A stretch of DNA of 64,000 bases, from positions 1 through 64,000 of the forward strand of contig NZ_BCWN01000005.1 of assembly GCF_001592225.1 (NCBI RefSeq), written 5' to 3'. This DNA is from Castellaniella caeni NBRC 101664. Lineage in GTDB: Bacteria; Pseudomonadota; Gammaproteobacteria; Burkholderiales; Burkholderiaceae_B. The notes under the pieces are model-generated. The model had not been told where the DNA came from. It did not search any database and worked only from the letters and a program-made list of their open reading frames with translations. Shown here in pieces: positions 27,058 to 39,175 of the stretch (positions within the stretch are counted from its first letter, which is position 1; every line of letters begins with the position of its first letter). The translations under genes were made by a program, and so were the position numbers.

Positions 27058-28056
27058 ATGTCTGCACAAGGTTTTCTCAAGCCCCGCACCATCACGGTCG
27101 AGTCCGTGGGCCCCTACCACGCCAAGGTCGTCATGGAACCTTTCGAGCGTGGCTATGGCCACACGCTGGGCAATGCGCTGCGCCGCATCCTGCTGTCGTC
27201 CATGACCGGCTATGCTCCCACCGAGGTGCAGATCGTCGGCGTGGTGCACGAATACTCCACCATCGCGGGTGTGCGCGAAGACGTGGTCGATATCCTGCTC
27301 AACCTCAAGGGCGTGGTGTTCAAGCTGCACAACCGTGAAGAAGTCACGTTGCAGCTGAACAAGCAAGGCCCGGGCGAGGTGCGCGCGCGCGACATCGATC
27401 TGCCGCACGACGTCGAGATCATCAACCCCGACCACCTCATCGCCACGCTGACCGACACGGGCCGCATCGAGATGCAGATCAAGGTCGAGCAAGGCCGCGG
27501 CTATGTGCCGGGCAACGTGCGCGCCCTGGTGGACGACCGCTCGGCCACCATCGGCCAGATCGTGCTGGATGCCTCGTTCAGCCCCGTGCGCCGCGTCAGC
27601 TACGCCGTGGAAAACGCTCGCGTCGAACAGCGCACCGACCTCGACAAGCTGGTGCTGGACGTGGAAACCAACGGCGTCATCAGCCCCGAAGAAGCCGTGC
27701 GCCAATCGGCCCGCATCCTGATGGATCAGGTGGCGGTGTTCGTGTCGCTGGCCGACAAGGACGCTGGCCAGCTCACCACCAGCACGCCGCTGGGCGGCCA
27801 GTCGGCCCCCATCGACCCGGTGCTGCTGCGCCCGGTGGACGACCTCGAACTCACCGTGCGTTCGGCCAACTGCCTGAAGGCCGAAAACATCTACTACATC
27901 GGCGATCTCATTCAGCGTACCGAAAACGAGCTGCTCAAGACCCCCAATCTGGGTCGCAAGTCGCTCAACGAGATCAAGGAAGTGCTGGCTGCACGTGGCC
28001 TCACCTTGGGCATGAAGCTCGAGAACTGGCCGCCCGTGGGGCTTGAGCGCCCCTGA
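27058..28056 (+). CDS. rpoA: RNA polymerase alpha subunit
   Basis: A 332-residue alpha subunit with the N-terminal dimerisation domain ([20 protein letters not shown], about residues 26-45) and the C-terminal DNA-binding domain (helix-hairpin-helix [20 protein letters not shown] near residue 300). It is full length, in its usual place between rpsD and rplQ, with AAAGGAA before the ATG. Confidence 0.98.
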   Translation: MSAQGFLKPRTITVESVGPYHAKVVMEPFERGYGHTLGNALRRILLSSMTGYAPTEVQIVGVVHEYSTIAGVREDVVDILLNLKGVVFKLHNREEVTLQLNKQGPGEVRARDIDLPHDVEIINPDHLIATLTDTGRIEMQIKVEQGRGYVPGNVRALVDDRSATIGQIVLDASFSPVRRVSYAVENARVEQRTDLDKLVLDVETNGVISPEEAVRQSARILMDQVAVFVSLADKDAGQLTTSTPLGGQSAPIDPVLLRPVDDLELTVRSANCLKAENIYYIGDLIQRTENELLKTPNLGRKSLNEIKEVLAARGLTLGMKLENWPPVGLERP

Positions 28057-28063
28057 TGTCAGC

Positions 28064-28106
28064 CGCCTGGCGGCCCCTGGTCTTGCTGGCTGGGGGCCGC
28101 CAGGCG
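28064..28106 (+). terminator. long hairpin between rpoA and rplQ
   Basis: A 14-bp perfect GC-rich stem (28064-28077 with 28093-28106) with a 15-nt loop follows the rpoA stop by 7 bp. There is no T-run after it, so it may be an mRNA-processing or stability element rather than a terminator. Confidence 0.5.
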
Positions 28107-28132
28107 ATCGCGGCCCCTGTCTGGCTGCGTGG

Positions 28133-28138
28133 TAAAAT
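28133..28138 (+). promoter_or_regulatory. possible -10 element for rplQ
   Basis: TAAAAT within GGTAAAATACC lies 110 bp before rplQ. No good -35 is visible upstream because the sequence is GC-rich. It may give rplQ separate transcription after the preceding hairpin. Confidence 0.3.
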
Positions 28139-28248
28139 ACCGCGCCTGTCCATCTGGACGGCGATCATCAACCCATCCGGGCCGCAGCACCGGGCTTTGC
28201 CCCCGCTGATAGAAGATCCGGGTTTATAGATTCAACAAGGAAAGCAAA

Positions 28249-28629
28249 ATGCGCCATCGTCACGGCCTACGTAAACTCAACCGCACCAGCAGCCACCGTC
28301 TGGCCATGTTCCGCAACATGGCGGTCTCGCTGCTGACGCACGAAGCCATCAAGACCACGCTGCCCAAGGCCAAAGAACTGCGCCGCATCGTCGAGCCCCT
28401 CATCACCCTGGGCAAGAACCCTACGCTGGCCAACCGCCGCCTGGCCTTTGCCCGCCTGCGCGATCGTGAACTCGTCACCAAGCTGTTCGCCGATATTGGC
28501 CCGCGCTTTGCCGCGCGCAACGGTGGCTACACGCGTATCCTGAAGATGGGCTTTCGCCAGGGCGACAACGCCCCCATGGCGTACATGGAACTGGTCGATC
28601 GCCCCGAGACCGAGTCCGCTGCCGAATAA
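28249..28629 (+). CDS. rplQ: 50S ribosomal protein L17
   Basis: A 126-residue L17 ([40 protein letters not shown]). It is the last gene of the alpha operon and is followed by a strong terminator. AAGGAAAG precedes the ATG. Confidence 0.98.
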   Translation: MRHRHGLRKLNRTSSHRLAMFRNMAVSLLTHEAIKTTLPKAKELRRIVEPLITLGKNPTLANRRLAFARLRDRELVTKLFADIGPRFAARNGGYTRILKMGFRQGDNAPMAYMELVDRPETESAAE

Positions 28630-28671
28630 GCACGCATGGACGGCGCCCGTCAGGGCGCGCCAGCCTGCCGC

Positions 28672-28706
28672 AAAACCCCCGCATGGTGTGCCCTGCGGGG
28701 GTTTTT
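28672..28706 (+). terminator. rho-independent terminator after rplQ
   Basis: A 12-bp stem (28672-28683 with 28694-28705) has a 10-nt loop and a run of five Ts (28702-28706). It ends the ribosomal supercluster. A TTGACA at 28732-28737 lies downstream, but no -10 at proper spacing was found for a cutA promoter. Confidence 0.85.
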
Positions 28707-28801
28707 CTTGGACGCCATCCGCGCACAGGCTTTGACATGAGTCCTATGGAATCAGGGAAAACCCGTGTAGAATCAAACGGTTTCGTTCAGTTGAGCCTGC
28801 C

Positions 28802-29233
28802 ATGACCAATCCTGCCGATGCGCCTGTCCCTGCCGACCCCCAACGCCCCCAGGCCGGGCCGACAGCGCCCGAAACCGCCGCCTTGCTGTGGCGCCAGGAC
28901 AGGCAGCCCAGCGACACGGTGGTGGTGGCCACTACGGCGCCCGACGAGCTGCTCGCCAAGCGCATCGCCCACATTCTGGTGGAAGAATCGCTGGTGGCCT
29001 GTGCCCATGTGGGCGCCGCCGTCACCTCGATGTACTTGTGGCAGGGCAAGCTGGAAGGCACGGACGAAGTGCCGCTGACCTTCAAGACGACCGCGCAGGC
29101 CTTGCCCGCTTTGTACGCGCGCTTTGCCGAGCTGCATCCCTACGAGATCCCCGAGTTTCTCGTGCTGGGCGTGCCGGTGGGCAGCGCGGCGTATCTCAAC
29201 TGGGTGGCGCAGTCCGTGCAGCCGCGGGCCTGA
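28802..29233 (+). CDS. cutA: CutA divalent-cation tolerance protein
   Basis: The product is 143 residues; about 38 N-terminal residues precede the conserved core, which starts TVVVATTAPDELLAKRIAHI. The core has the family marks LVACAHVGAAVTSMYLWQGK and HPYEIPEFLVL and forms PII-like trimers in relatives. CutA was linked to copper tolerance in E. coli, though its true role is uncertain. It precedes dsbD, as in several proteobacteria. Confidence 0.92.
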   Translation: MTNPADAPVPADPQRPQAGPTAPETAALLWRQDRQPSDTVVVATTAPDELLAKRIAHILVEESLVACAHVGAAVTSMYLWQGKLEGTDEVPLTFKTTAQALPALYARFAELHPYEIPEFLVLGVPVGSAAYLNWVAQSVQPRA

Positions 29234-29337
29234 GACCGCACGGTGGCGCGTATGCCTGGCGGGCGGTTCAATCACCGTTCGCCTGGCCCGAAATCGGGGT
29301 GTGCCGCGCGCACGCCCCTGCTGTGAGCGAAGTATTC

Positions 29338-31590
<2,253 letters not shown>

Positions 31591-31679
31591 TCTGTACGTT
31601 TGATTCGAGCAGGCGCTTCGAGCCGGCACGCCGTCCTGGCGAGGCGCGCACTGCCGTGATCGCCGTGCTGCCGCGAGGC
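31591..31679. other. convergent dsbD/tatC spacer
   Basis: An 89-bp GC-rich spacer between convergent genes. Only imperfect inverted repeats were seen (around 31635-31675); no convincing bidirectional terminator was identified. Confidence 0.4.
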
Positions 31680-32498
31680 TCAGGCGGATTCTTTCTTGTC
31701 GGCCTGCTCGTCGTCTTGCGTGGCAAGCGCACTGCCGGTGTCGTCGTCTTCTGGGGTGGTGCGCCGTTTTTCGATGGCGGCCCCGGCCAGGATGCCGATT
31801 TCATAGAGCAGGCACAGCGGCGTGGCGAGCAAGACCTGGCTGAGCACGTCGGGCGGCGTGACCACGGCGGCCAGGATGAAGGCACCCACGACCACGTAGC
31901 CGCGCACTTCGCGCAGTTTCTTGACAGTGACGATGCCGGTCTTGACCAGCAGCACGACGGCCACGGGCACTTCGAAGGTGACACCGAAGGCCATGAACAT
32001 GGTCATGACGAAGTTGACGTAGGCCTCGATGTCTGGCGCCGGGGTGATGGAGTGCGGTGCGAAGTGCGCGATGAAGCGAAAGACCGTGTGAAAGACCACG
32101 AAGTAGCAGAAGGCCATGCCCAGCAGAAACAGGAAGGTGCTGGAAATGATGAGTGGCAGGGCCAGGCGTTGTTCGTGGCGGTAGAGCCCCGGTGCGACGA
32201 AGGCCCAGGCCTGGTAGAGCACCACGGGCAGGGCCAGCACGAAGGCCGCGAGCAGCGTGACCTTGATGGGCACCATGAAGGGTGTGATGACCCCCGTGGC
32301 GATCATGCGTGTGCCCTCGGGCAGCGAGTTGAGCATGGGCTGGGCCAGCACGTCGTAGATGGCTGAGGGCCCCGGGTAGAGGAACAGCACGACGAAGATG
32401 CCCAGGACGGCCATGACGGCCCGCAACAGGCGTGTGCGCAGTTCGATCAGGTGCGAGATGAAGGTGTCCTGGGACGAGGCGTCGGTTGCGTCGGTCAT
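31680..32498 (-). CDS. tatC: Sec-independent translocase TatC
   Basis: The 272-residue product has six predicted membrane helices and the TatC N-terminal signature FISHLIELRTRLLRAV. TatC is the twin-arginine signal receptor. Its start overlaps the tatB stop by 4 bp. The tail after the last helix is acidic and poorly conserved. It ends the long minus-strand run. Confidence 0.96.
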   Translation of the reverse strand: MTDATDASSQDTFISHLIELRTRLLRAVMAVLGIFVVLFLYPGPSAIYDVLAQPMLNSLPEGTRMIATGVITPFMVPIKVTLLAAFVLALPVVLYQAWAFVAPGLYRHEQRLALPLIISSTFLFLLGMAFCYFVVFHTVFRFIAHFAPHSITPAPDIEAYVNFVMTMFMAFGVTFEVPVAVVLLVKTGIVTVKKLREVRGYVVVGAFILAAVVTPPDVLSQVLLATPLCLLYEIGILAGAAIEKRRTTPEDDDTGSALATQDDEQADKKESA

Positions 32499-33070
32499 GC
32501 CGTGGGCGTCTGGCTGGATTCGGGGGAGGCGGGCTCTTGGGCGCGCGCGGGTTCGGGCTGCGCGGGTTCACCGACGCGCGGCTGGATGACGGCCGGTGTC
32601 GGGATGGTGGGCGCGGCGGGGATTTCGGGGGTCGGCGCGGACGCGGGCTGCGCTGCCGCTTCGGGCACCGGGGCACTGCGATTGGCGTCGGTCTGGCTTG
32701 CGGGCGCGCTGGATTCGGCGGCGGGGGCCGTGGCCGCCGTGGCGTGGATATCCAGCGCCTGGCGGGCCTCGTCCAGCGAGTCTTTGAGCGCCTGCGTAGG
32801 CTGGGTGACGGCGGCCTTGAGGTCGTCCACCGACGACGTCATGGACGACTGCACCGAGCGGGCGGCGTCTTCCATCTGGTTCTTGATGTCGCCGATTTCC
32901 TTGAGATCGATTTCTTTCTGGATGTCGGATTTGACTTCGTTGACGTAGCGCTGGGCACGGCCCAGCAGGTGCCCGACGGTGCGGGCAACCTTGGGCAGGC
33001 GTTCGGGGCCAATGACGATCAGCGCGATGACGCCGATGAGCATCAACTCGCTGAAGCTGACATCAAACAT
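32495..33070 (-). CDS. tatB: Tat translocase subunit TatB
   Basis: The 191-residue product has an N-terminal membrane helix and amphipathic helix (MFDVSFSELMLIGVIALIVI, then GPERLPKVARTVG), followed by a long Pro/Ala-rich cytoplasmic tail. TatB joins TatC in the substrate-receptor complex. It is coupled to tatC by ATGA and lies 26 bp after tatA. Confidence 0.95.
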   Translation of the reverse strand: MFDVSFSELMLIGVIALIVIGPERLPKVARTVGHLLGRAQRYVNEVKSDIQKEIDLKEIGDIKNQMEDAARSVQSSMTSSVDDLKAAVTQPTQALKDSLDEARQALDIHATAATAPAAESSAPASQTDANRSAPVPEAAAQPASAPTPEIPAAPTIPTPAVIQPRVGEPAQPEPARAQEPASPESSQTPTA

Positions 33071-33096
33071 GGTGGCTGTGACTCAAGGACGAGGGA

Positions 33097-33330
33097 TCAG
33101 GCGTCGGTCTTTTCGCGGGCCTGGACATCCACGGTGTTGGTGTCGTCCTGAACCTTCTGGGTGACGGCGGGTTTGCTTTCGGCTTCGTCCTGGGCGTCTT
33201 TCATCCCCTTTTTGAAGCCCTTGACGGCACCGCCGAGGTCTTCACCGATGTTGCGCAGCTTTTTGGTGCCGAAGATGAGGGCCACGATGACCAGAACGAT
33301 CAGCCAGTGCCAGATGCTGAAACTACCCAT
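33097..33330 (-). CDS. tatA: Tat translocase subunit TatA
   Basis: A 77-residue TatA with a short membrane helix ([20 protein letters not shown]), the FGTKKLRN hinge and an amphipathic helix, then a charged tail. TatA forms the pore. It lies between hinT and tatB in the common betaproteobacterial order. Confidence 0.95.
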   Translation of the reverse strand: MGSFSIWHWLIVLVIVALIFGTKKLRNIGEDLGGAVKGFKKGMKDAQDEAESKPAVTQKVQDDTNTVDVQAREKTDA

Positions 33331-33339
33331 GAGTGCTCC

Positions 33340-33708
33340 TTAGGCGGCGGGGGCCGCGCGTTTTGACCAGGGGCGTGCGCCGCCCATGATGTGAAAATGC
33401 AGGTGGTCGATTTCCTGGCCGCCTTCGGTGCCAGTATTGGCGACCAGCCGGAACCCCCCTTCGGGCAGCGGGTTGCAGCCATTGGCGAAGGCCAGCTCGG
33501 GCACGAGTTGCAGCATGCGCGCGAGCCAGGGCTGGTCGTCGGCGGTGATGCTTGCCAGCGACGCGACGTGGTGCTTGGGGATCAGCAGCAGATGCACGGG
33601 GGCGGCCGGATTGATGTCGTGAAAGGCGAGAAATTCGTCGTCTTCGTGCACGATTTTGGCCGGGATTTCGTGCCGGGCGATTTTACAGAACAGGCAATCG
33701 TGGCTCAT
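33340..33708 (-). CDS. hinT: HIT-family nucleotide hydrolase HinT
   Basis: The 122-residue product has CLFCKIARHEIPAKIVHEDD at the N-terminus and the histidine triad HLHFHIMGG, which hydrolyses purine nucleoside phosphoramidates. The start at 33708 (MSHDCLF) fits the family; an ATG 12 bp upstream is possible. It sits between hisE and tatA. Confidence 0.93.
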   Translation of the reverse strand: MSHDCLFCKIARHEIPAKIVHEDDEFLAFHDINPAAPVHLLLIPKHHVASLASITADDQPWLARMLQLVPELAFANGCNPLPEGGFRLVANTGTEGGQEIDHLHFHIMGGARPWSKRAAPAA

Positions 33709-33855
33709 GGGAATCAACACAGATGGGGCCGGACATCGACCCGCTCAACTTCGTATGTTGCCACAATTTTCAAGAGACTGTACTGATCTAGGCCAAGGCG
33801 CGCGCGGCCCGAGGGTTATCCCCCAAGACCGGCGCGTGGGCGGGCCTGGCCGGGT
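33709..33855. other. hisE-hinT spacer
   Basis: This 147-bp spacer is the widest gap between consecutive genes in the his-to-tat part of the run, so a hinT-tat promoter is plausible. No convincing promoter pair or terminator was identified. Confidence 0.3.
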
Positions 33856-34203
33856 TCAGTCTTTGGGGCGGGCGGCCTTTTCCGCCAGGCCGGACAGGCC
33901 TTCGCGGCGGGCGAGTTCGGCCAGCACGTCCTCGGGGCGCAGATTGAAATGCGTGAGCGCGACCAGGCAGTGAAACCAGAGGTCGGCGGTTTCGGCCACG
34001 ATGCGCTCGGGGCGCTCGTCCTTGGCGGCCATGACCAGTTCGGTGGCTTCTTCGCCGATTTTCTTCAGAAAGGCGTCGGGGCCGCGCGCGAGCAGCTTGG
34101 CCGTGTAGGAGGTGGCCGGGTCGCCACCGTGGTCGGGACGGCGGGTCGCCAGGGTGTCGGCCAGGCGGGCGAGGATGTCGGTATTGGAATCAGTCGGGGT
34201 CAT
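33856..34203 (-). CDS. hisE: phosphoribosyl-ATP pyrophosphatase
   Basis: The 115-residue product is the second enzyme of histidine synthesis, converting PR-ATP to PR-AMP. It shows the MazG-like all-alpha signature [17 protein letters not shown] and [16 protein letters not shown]. It is separate from HisI, as is usual in betaproteobacteria, and lies 25 bp after hisI. Confidence 0.95.
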   Translation of the reverse strand: MTPTDSNTDILARLADTLATRRPDHGGDPATSYTAKLLARGPDAFLKKIGEEATELVMAAKDERPERIVAETADLWFHCLVALTHFNLRPEDVLAELARREGLSGLAEKAARPKD

Positions 34204-34228
34204 GGGGATGGAAACGGGCGGTGAGCCG

Positions 34229-34672
34229 TCAGGGGTGCGTGTGGCCTGACCCGTAGATGGCCTGCGGGTCTTTCAGCACGGGGTCTTGCGCGACCCAGGC
34301 AGGGTCGGGGCGCGTGCGCTCGAGGCTGCGATAAAAGCAGCGTTCGCGGCCGGTATGGCAGGCGATGCCGCCCACCTGGGTGATTTTCAGCAGCAGCACG
34401 TCGCCGTCGCAATCGAGGCGGATGTCGTGCACCTGCTGGACGTGGCCAGATTCTTCGCCCTTGCGCCACAGGCGCTGGCGCGAGCGGGAAAAATAGACGG
34501 CCCGGCCCGTGCGCACGGTTTCTTGCACGGCTTCGGCGTTCATCCAGGCCATCATCAGCACGGTGCCCGTGTGCGCGTCTTGTGCGATGGCGGGGATGAG
34601 GCCTTGCGCGTCGAAACGCAGCTCGGACAGCCAGGCGGGCGCCGGTTGGGCGGGGACTTGCTGCGGGCTCAT
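34229..34672 (-). CDS. hisI: phosphoribosyl-AMP cyclohydrolase
   Basis: A 147-residue HisI that opens the purine ring of PR-AMP. The Zn/Mg site residues lie in [13 protein letters not shown] and [12 protein letters not shown], and [13 protein letters not shown] is typical. The start overlaps the hisF stop by 4 bp. About 17 N-terminal residues rich in Pro/Ala precede the conserved core. Confidence 0.95.
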   Translation of the reverse strand: MSPQQVPAQPAPAWLSELRFDAQGLIPAIAQDAHTGTVLMMAWMNAEAVQETVRTGRAVYFSRSRQRLWRKGEESGHVQQVHDIRLDCDGDVLLLKITQVGGIACHTGRERCFYRSLERTRPDPAWVAQDPVLKDPQAIYGSGHTHP

Positions 34673-35520
34673 CGGCGCACCTGGATGCCCTGGGCGGCCA
34701 GATAGTCTTTGGCCTGGGCCAGCGTGTATTGGCCGAAGTGAAAGATGCTGGCGGCCAGCACGGCGCTGGCGTGGCCCTGGAGGACGCCGTCGGCCAGGTG
34801 CTGCAACGTGCCCACGCCCCCGGAGGCGATCACGGGGATGGGGACGGCATCGGACACGGCGCGCGTGAGTTCGAGGTCGAACCCCGCTTTGGTGCCGTCA
34901 CGATCCATGCTGGTGAGCAGCAGTTCGCCCGCACCGAGGTCGGCCATGCGCTGCGCCCACTGCACGGCGTCGATGCCCGTGCCCTTGCGTCCGCCGTGGG
35001 TGAAGATTTCCCAGCGGGGGGGCTCGCCGTCGCCCGACACCCGGCGGGCGTCGAGCGCCACGACGATGCATTGCGAGCCGTGGTGGCTGGCGGCTTCGGC
35101 CACGAGTTCGGGGCGGGCCACGGCGGCGCTGTTGATGGAGACCTTGTCGGCCCCGGCGTCGAGCAGGCGCTGGATATCGGCCACCTGGCGCACCCCGCCG
35201 CCCACAGTGAGGGGGATGAAGACCTGGCGGGCCACGGCTTCGATGATGGGCAGGATGAGGCCGCGGTCGTCGGAGGTGGCGGTGATGTCGAGGAAGGTGA
35301 GTTCGTCAGCGCCTTGTTCGTCGTAGCGGCGGGCGATTTCGACCGGGTCGCCCGCGTCGGTGAGGTTGACGAAGTTGACGCCCTTGACCACCCGCCCCGC
35401 ATTGACGTCCAGGCAGGGGATGATGCGGCAGCACAGGCCGGAGTCAGGTTGGGGGGGCGTGATGTCAGATCGGCTGGCGGGGGCCTGACTTGCCTGCGAG
35501 GAGGCGTGCGTGGGGGTCAT
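34669..35520 (-). CDS. hisF: imidazole glycerol phosphate synthase cyclase subunit
   Basis: The 283-residue product is a TIM barrel with the catalytic Asp in [16 protein letters not shown] and the second in the [12 protein letters not shown] strand. With HisH it makes IGP and AICAR. The start at 35520 overlaps the hisA stop by 4 bp and gives an extra N-terminal segment of about 30 residues before the barrel, compared with the usual 255 or so. Later in-frame starts were not obvious. Confidence 0.93.
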   Translation of the reverse strand: MTPTHASSQASQAPASRSDITPPQPDSGLCCRIIPCLDVNAGRVVKGVNFVNLTDAGDPVEIARRYDEQGADELTFLDITATSDDRGLILPIIEAVARQVFIPLTVGGGVRQVADIQRLLDAGADKVSINSAAVARPELVAEAASHHGSQCIVVALDARRVSGDGEPPRWEIFTHGGRKGTGIDAVQWAQRMADLGAGELLLTSMDRDGTKAGFDLELTRAVSDAVPIPVIASGGVGTLQHLADGVLQGHASAVLAASIFHFGQYTLAQAKDYLAAQGIQVRR

Positions 35521-36308
35521 GCCGACTGCCCGGGCTCGGCGTCCGCCGCGTCGTCGGGGTCGTCTTCGCGTTCGTCGAGCGTGTCGGCCAGCGCCTGGGC
35601 CTGGGCGAGGTCGAGCGTGCCTTCGTAGATGCTGCGCCCGAGGATGGCCCCGTCGATGCCTTCGCCCGCGACCGCGCACAAGGCGCGGATGTCGTCCAGC
35701 GAGGCCACGCCGCCGGAGGCGATGACCGGGATGCGCACCTGCTGCGCGAGGCGCACGGTGGCTTCGATGTTGACACCGCTGAGCATGCCGTCGCGCCCGA
35801 TGTCGGTGTAGATGATGGCGTCGCAGCCGTAGTCTTCGAACTTGCGGGCGAGGTCGATGACGTCGTGGCGCGTGAGCTTGGACCAGCCGTCGGTGGCCAC
35901 CTTGCCGTCGCGCGCGTCGAGCCCGACGATGATGTGGCCGGGAAAGGCTGAGCAGGCATCGCTGAGAAACCCAGGGTCTTTGACGGCGGCCGTGCCGATG
36001 ATGACGTAGGAGATGCCGTTGTCCAGGTAGTATTCGACGGTGTCGAGGTCGCGGATGCCGCCGCCGATCTGGATGGGGATGTCTTCGTCGGTGGCATCCA
36101 CGATGGCCTGGATGGCGGCGCGGTTGCGCGGCTTGCCGGCCACGGCGCCGTTGAGGTCAACCAGGTGCAGGCGGCGGGCGCCCTGGTCTACCCACTGCCT
36201 GGCCATGGCGGCGGGATCGTCGGAAAAGACGGTGGCATCGGCCAGGTCACCTTGGCGCAGGCGCACGCAGCGCCCGTCTTTGAGGTCGATGGCAGGGATC
36301 AGAAGCAT
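35517..36308 (-). CDS. hisA: ProFAR isomerase
   Basis: A 263-residue TIM barrel with [20 protein letters not shown] at the N-terminus (catalytic Asp) and [12 protein letters not shown] carrying the second Asp. It performs the Amadori rearrangement before HisFH. It lies between hisH and hisF; the C-terminus ends in an acidic tail. Confidence 0.96.
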   Translation of the reverse strand: MLLIPAIDLKDGRCVRLRQGDLADATVFSDDPAAMARQWVDQGARRLHLVDLNGAVAGKPRNRAAIQAIVDATDEDIPIQIGGGIRDLDTVEYYLDNGISYVIIGTAAVKDPGFLSDACSAFPGHIIVGLDARDGKVATDGWSKLTRHDVIDLARKFEDYGCDAIIYTDIGRDGMLSGVNIEATVRLAQQVRIPVIASGGVASLDDIRALCAVAGEGIDGAILGRSIYEGTLDLAQAQALADTLDEREDDPDDAADAEPGQSA

Positions 36309-36356
36309 GGTCGTCGTGTCAGTGCAGGAGGAACTTGAAAACGGATCCGGATGGAT

Positions 36357-37076
36357 TCAGGGGTGCCAGCGGGCGAAGTTGCGGTACATCCGCAGGCCGG
36401 GTGCGGCGCTCTTTTCTGGGTGAAACTGTACGGCAAAAATATTGTCGGCCGCAACGCCGCAGCAAAACGGCTGGCCATAGCGGCTGGTGGCGATGATCAG
36501 GGCTGGATCGGCGGGGTCGGCGTAGTAGCTGTGTACGAAATAAAACGGGGTGTCCTGGGCGATGCCGTGCCACAGCGGGTGGGCGCGTGTCTGGGTGACG
36601 GCGTTCCAGCCCATGTGCGGCACTTTCAGGCGCATGGCCGGGCCGGGGCCTGTCGCCATCGGCTGCGCGGCGGTGTCGGGCGGCGTCGGGGCTGCGGACA
36701 GGCAGCTGGGGCCGTCGGCGACGGGGCGTTCGAAGGCGGGGCCCTGGAAGCGGCGCACGCGCCCCTGGAACAGGCCCAGGCCGGGAGTGTCGCCTTCGTC
36801 GCTGTCCTCGAAGAGCATCTGCTCGCCCACGCACACGCCCATGAGCGGCTTGCTGCGGGCGGCCTGCAGGACGGCCTCGCGCAGGCCCGAGGCGTCGAGC
36901 GTGTGCATGCAGTCGGGCATGGCGCCCTGGCCGGGAAAGACGATGCGATCCGCCGACTGGATGTCGCCCGCGCTGCGGGCGATGCGGATGGTCTGTTCGG
37001 GGGCGGCGGCTTGCAGAGCGCGCGCCACCGAGTGGAAATTGCCCATGCCGTAATCGACGATGGCGATGTGGGCCAT
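36357..37076 (-). CDS. hisH: imidazole glycerol phosphate synthase glutaminase subunit
   Basis: A 239-residue class I glutamine amidotransferase. The nucleophile lies in [12 protein letters not shown], and the His-Glu pair in [10 protein letters not shown]. It supplies ammonia to HisF. It starts directly after the hisB stop. An insert of Pro/Thr-rich sequence (about 125-140) makes it somewhat longer than usual. Confidence 0.95.
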   Translation of the reverse strand: MAHIAIVDYGMGNFHSVARALQAAAPEQTIRIARSAGDIQSADRIVFPGQGAMPDCMHTLDASGLREAVLQAARSKPLMGVCVGEQMLFEDSDEGDTPGLGLFQGRVRRFQGPAFERPVADGPSCLSAAPTPPDTAAQPMATGPGPAMRLKVPHMGWNAVTQTRAHPLWHGIAQDTPFYFVHSYYADPADPALIIATSRYGQPFCCGVAADNIFAVQFHPEKSAAPGLRMYRNFARWHP

Positions 37077-37664
37077 TTAGAGCGCCCCCTTGGTGGAGGG
37101 GATGGTGCCGCCGGCGCGCGGATCGACTTCCGTGGCCATGCGCAGCGCCCGGCCGAAGGCCTTGAAGATGGTTTCACACTGATGGTGGGCGTTTTCGCCC
37201 CGCAGGTTGTCGATGTGCACGGTGGCCTGGGCGTGGTTGACGAAGCCCTGGAAGAATTCGCGCGCCAGATCGACGTCGAAGGTGCCGATGCGTGCGCGGT
37301 GGTAATCGACGAAATAGAACAGGCCCGGACGCCCGGAGAGATCGACGACCACGCGTGACAGGGCTTCGTCCAGCGGCACGTAGGCGTGCCCATAGCGGCG
37401 CAGGCCCGCCTTGTTGCCCACGGCGGCGGCAAAGGCCTGCCCCAGCGTGATGCCCACGTCTTCGACGCTGTGGTGGTCGTCGATGTGGGTGTCGCCCTGG
37501 CAGTGGATGTCGAGGTCGAACAGGCCGTGGCGGGCGATCTGGTCGAGCATGTGATCGAGAAAGGGCACGCCGGTGGCCAGCGTGCGTGCCCCGGTGCCGT
37601 CGAGGTTGATGCTGACGCGGATGCGGGTTTCCTGGGTGTTGCGTTCGATCGTGGCGGTGCGCAT
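37077..37664 (-). CDS. hisB: imidazoleglycerol-phosphate dehydratase
   Basis: A 195-residue monofunctional IGP dehydratase. The Mn-binding histidine motifs [10 protein letters not shown]-like ([14 protein letters not shown]) and [15 protein letters not shown] are present. No phosphatase domain is fused. It is preceded by hisD rather than by hisC, which is absent. The start at 37664 was chosen because the conserved sequence begins there; the frame remains open upstream into hisD only by chance. Confidence 0.96.
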   Translation of the reverse strand: MRTATIERNTQETRIRVSINLDGTGARTLATGVPFLDHMLDQIARHGLFDLDIHCQGDTHIDDHHSVEDVGITLGQAFAAAVGNKAGLRRYGHAYVPLDEALSRVVVDLSGRPGLFYFVDYHRARIGTFDVDLAREFFQGFVNHAQATVHIDNLRGENAHHQCETIFKAFGRALRMATEVDPRAGGTIPSTKGAL

Positions 37665-37759
37665 GACGTGAGACTGAGCCTGGTGATTAAGCGGGGTGAA
37701 GGCCGCGGGGAGGGCGGGGGCTGGCTGCCGGGTATCTGCTGCGGGGCGGCATGCGGGCG
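37665..37759. other. hisD-hisB spacer where hisC is expected
   Basis: In Bordetella-type his operons hisC lies between hisD and hisB. Here only 95 bp remains, with no recognisable HisC fragment in any frame. It is GC-rich and holds no clear promoter. Confidence 0.6.
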
Positions 37760-39061
37760 TCAGGGGTCGAGGCGCAGCGTGGCGCTGGCCGCGTGGGCGT
37801 GCAGCCCCTCGCCGGTGGCCAGCACTGCGGCGATACGCCCCAGGGTTTGCGCCCCGGCCTTGGAGACCTGGATGAGGCTGCTGCGCTTTTGAAAGTCGTA
37901 GACGCCCAGCGGAGACGAGAAGCGCGCCGTGCGCGCCGTGGGCAGCACGTGGTTGGGCCCGGCGCAGTAGTCGCCCAGGGATTCGGAACTGTAGGCGCCC
38001 AGGAAGATGGCGCCCGCGTGGCGGATGTGCGGCAACAGGGCCTGCGGGTCTTGCACCGAGAGTTCGAGGTGTTCGGGGGCGATGCGGTTGACGATCTCGC
38101 AGGCCTGCCGCAGGCTGGCCGTGTGGATGAGTGCGCCGCGCTTGGCAAGGCTGGTGCGCAGGATGTGTGCGCGCGGCTGGCCGGGCAGCAGGCGTTCGAT
38201 GGCGGCGTAGACGGCATCCAGGTAGGCCGCGTCGGGGCACAGCAGGATGGCCTGGGCGAGTTCGTCGTGTTCGGCTTGCGAGAAGAGGTCGATGGCCAGC
38301 CAGTCGGCGGGCGTGCTGCCGTCGGCCAGGATGAGGATCTCGGAGGGCCCGGCGATCATGTCGATGCCCACGGTGCCGAAGACGCGGCGCTTGGCGGCGG
38401 CCACGTAGGCGTTGCCCGGGCCGACAATCTTGTCCACGGCGGGCAGCGTTTGCGTGCCGTAGGCCAGGGCGCCCACGGCCTGGGCCCCGCCGATGGCGAA
38501 GACACGATCGACCCCGCCCAGCGCGGCGGCGGCCAGCACCATGGGGTTGCGCGTGCCGCCCGGCGTGGGGGTGACCATGATGAGTTCGGGCACGCCGGCC
38601 ACCTTGGCCGGGATGGCGTTCATCAGCACCGAGGACGGGTAGGCGGCCTTGCCGCCGGGCACGTACAGGCCCACGCGGTCGAGCGGGGTGATTTTCTGCC
38701 CCAGCAGCGTGCCGTCGGGTTCGGTGTAGGTCCAGGTGTCGGCGCGTTGGCGTTCGTGGTAGCTGCGCACGCGCTGGGCGGCGGCCTGCAGGGCGGCGCG
38801 CTGGTCGGCGGGCAGACCGTCGAGCGCCGCCTGCCAGTCGGCGCGCGGGATTTCGAGGGCCGAGAGCTGCGTGGCCTGCACGTGGTCGAAGCGTGCAGTG
38901 TAGTCGAGCACGGCGGCGTCGCCGCGGCTTTGCACGTCGTGCAGGATGTCGCGCACCGTGGACTCGATGGATTCGTCCTGCGAGGCGTCGTAGGCCAGCA
39001 GCTGGGTGAGTGCGGCGTCGAAATCGGCGGCACGGGCATCGAGACGGTTGATGAGCGACAT
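37760..39061 (-). CDS. hisD: histidinol dehydrogenase
   Basis: A 433-residue HisD catalysing the last two oxidations to histidine. It has [20 protein letters not shown], the [13 protein letters not shown] segment, and the zinc-site region around [12 protein letters not shown] with catalytic glutamate and histidine in IAPEHLELS. It lies 114 bp after hisG. Confidence 0.97.
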   Translation of the reverse strand: MSLINRLDARAADFDAALTQLLAYDASQDESIESTVRDILHDVQSRGDAAVLDYTARFDHVQATQLSALEIPRADWQAALDGLPADQRAALQAAAQRVRSYHERQRADTWTYTEPDGTLLGQKITPLDRVGLYVPGGKAAYPSSVLMNAIPAKVAGVPELIMVTPTPGGTRNPMVLAAAALGGVDRVFAIGGAQAVGALAYGTQTLPAVDKIVGPGNAYVAAAKRRVFGTVGIDMIAGPSEILILADGSTPADWLAIDLFSQAEHDELAQAILLCPDAAYLDAVYAAIERLLPGQPRAHILRTSLAKRGALIHTASLRQACEIVNRIAPEHLELSVQDPQALLPHIRHAGAIFLGAYSSESLGDYCAGPNHVLPTARTARFSSPLGVYDFQKRSSLIQVSKAGAQTLGRIAAVLATGEGLHAHAASATLRLDP

Positions 39062-39175
39062 GACAGTTTGAGCGTGTAAAAGGCTATCTTACCGAATTTG
39101 CCGCAGGCGGGCGCTCAGGCATGTTGCCGACCGTGTCTGTGCCGGGCGCCGTGGGGGCTGCCCGGCGGGCGGGCC

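Noticed and set aside
28732-28773. A sigma-70 promoter for cutA from TTGACA and TAGAAT
   Set aside because: The two elements are 30 bp apart, far beyond the normal 15-19 bp spacing.
28888-29337. A possible 150-residue N-terminal extension of DsbD
   Set aside because: The upstream frame overlaps cutA in another frame and would bury the signal peptide; 29338 gives a normal DsbD start.
37665-37759. A decayed hisC fragment
   Set aside because: All frames of the short spacer were read and no aminotransferase sequence was recognised.
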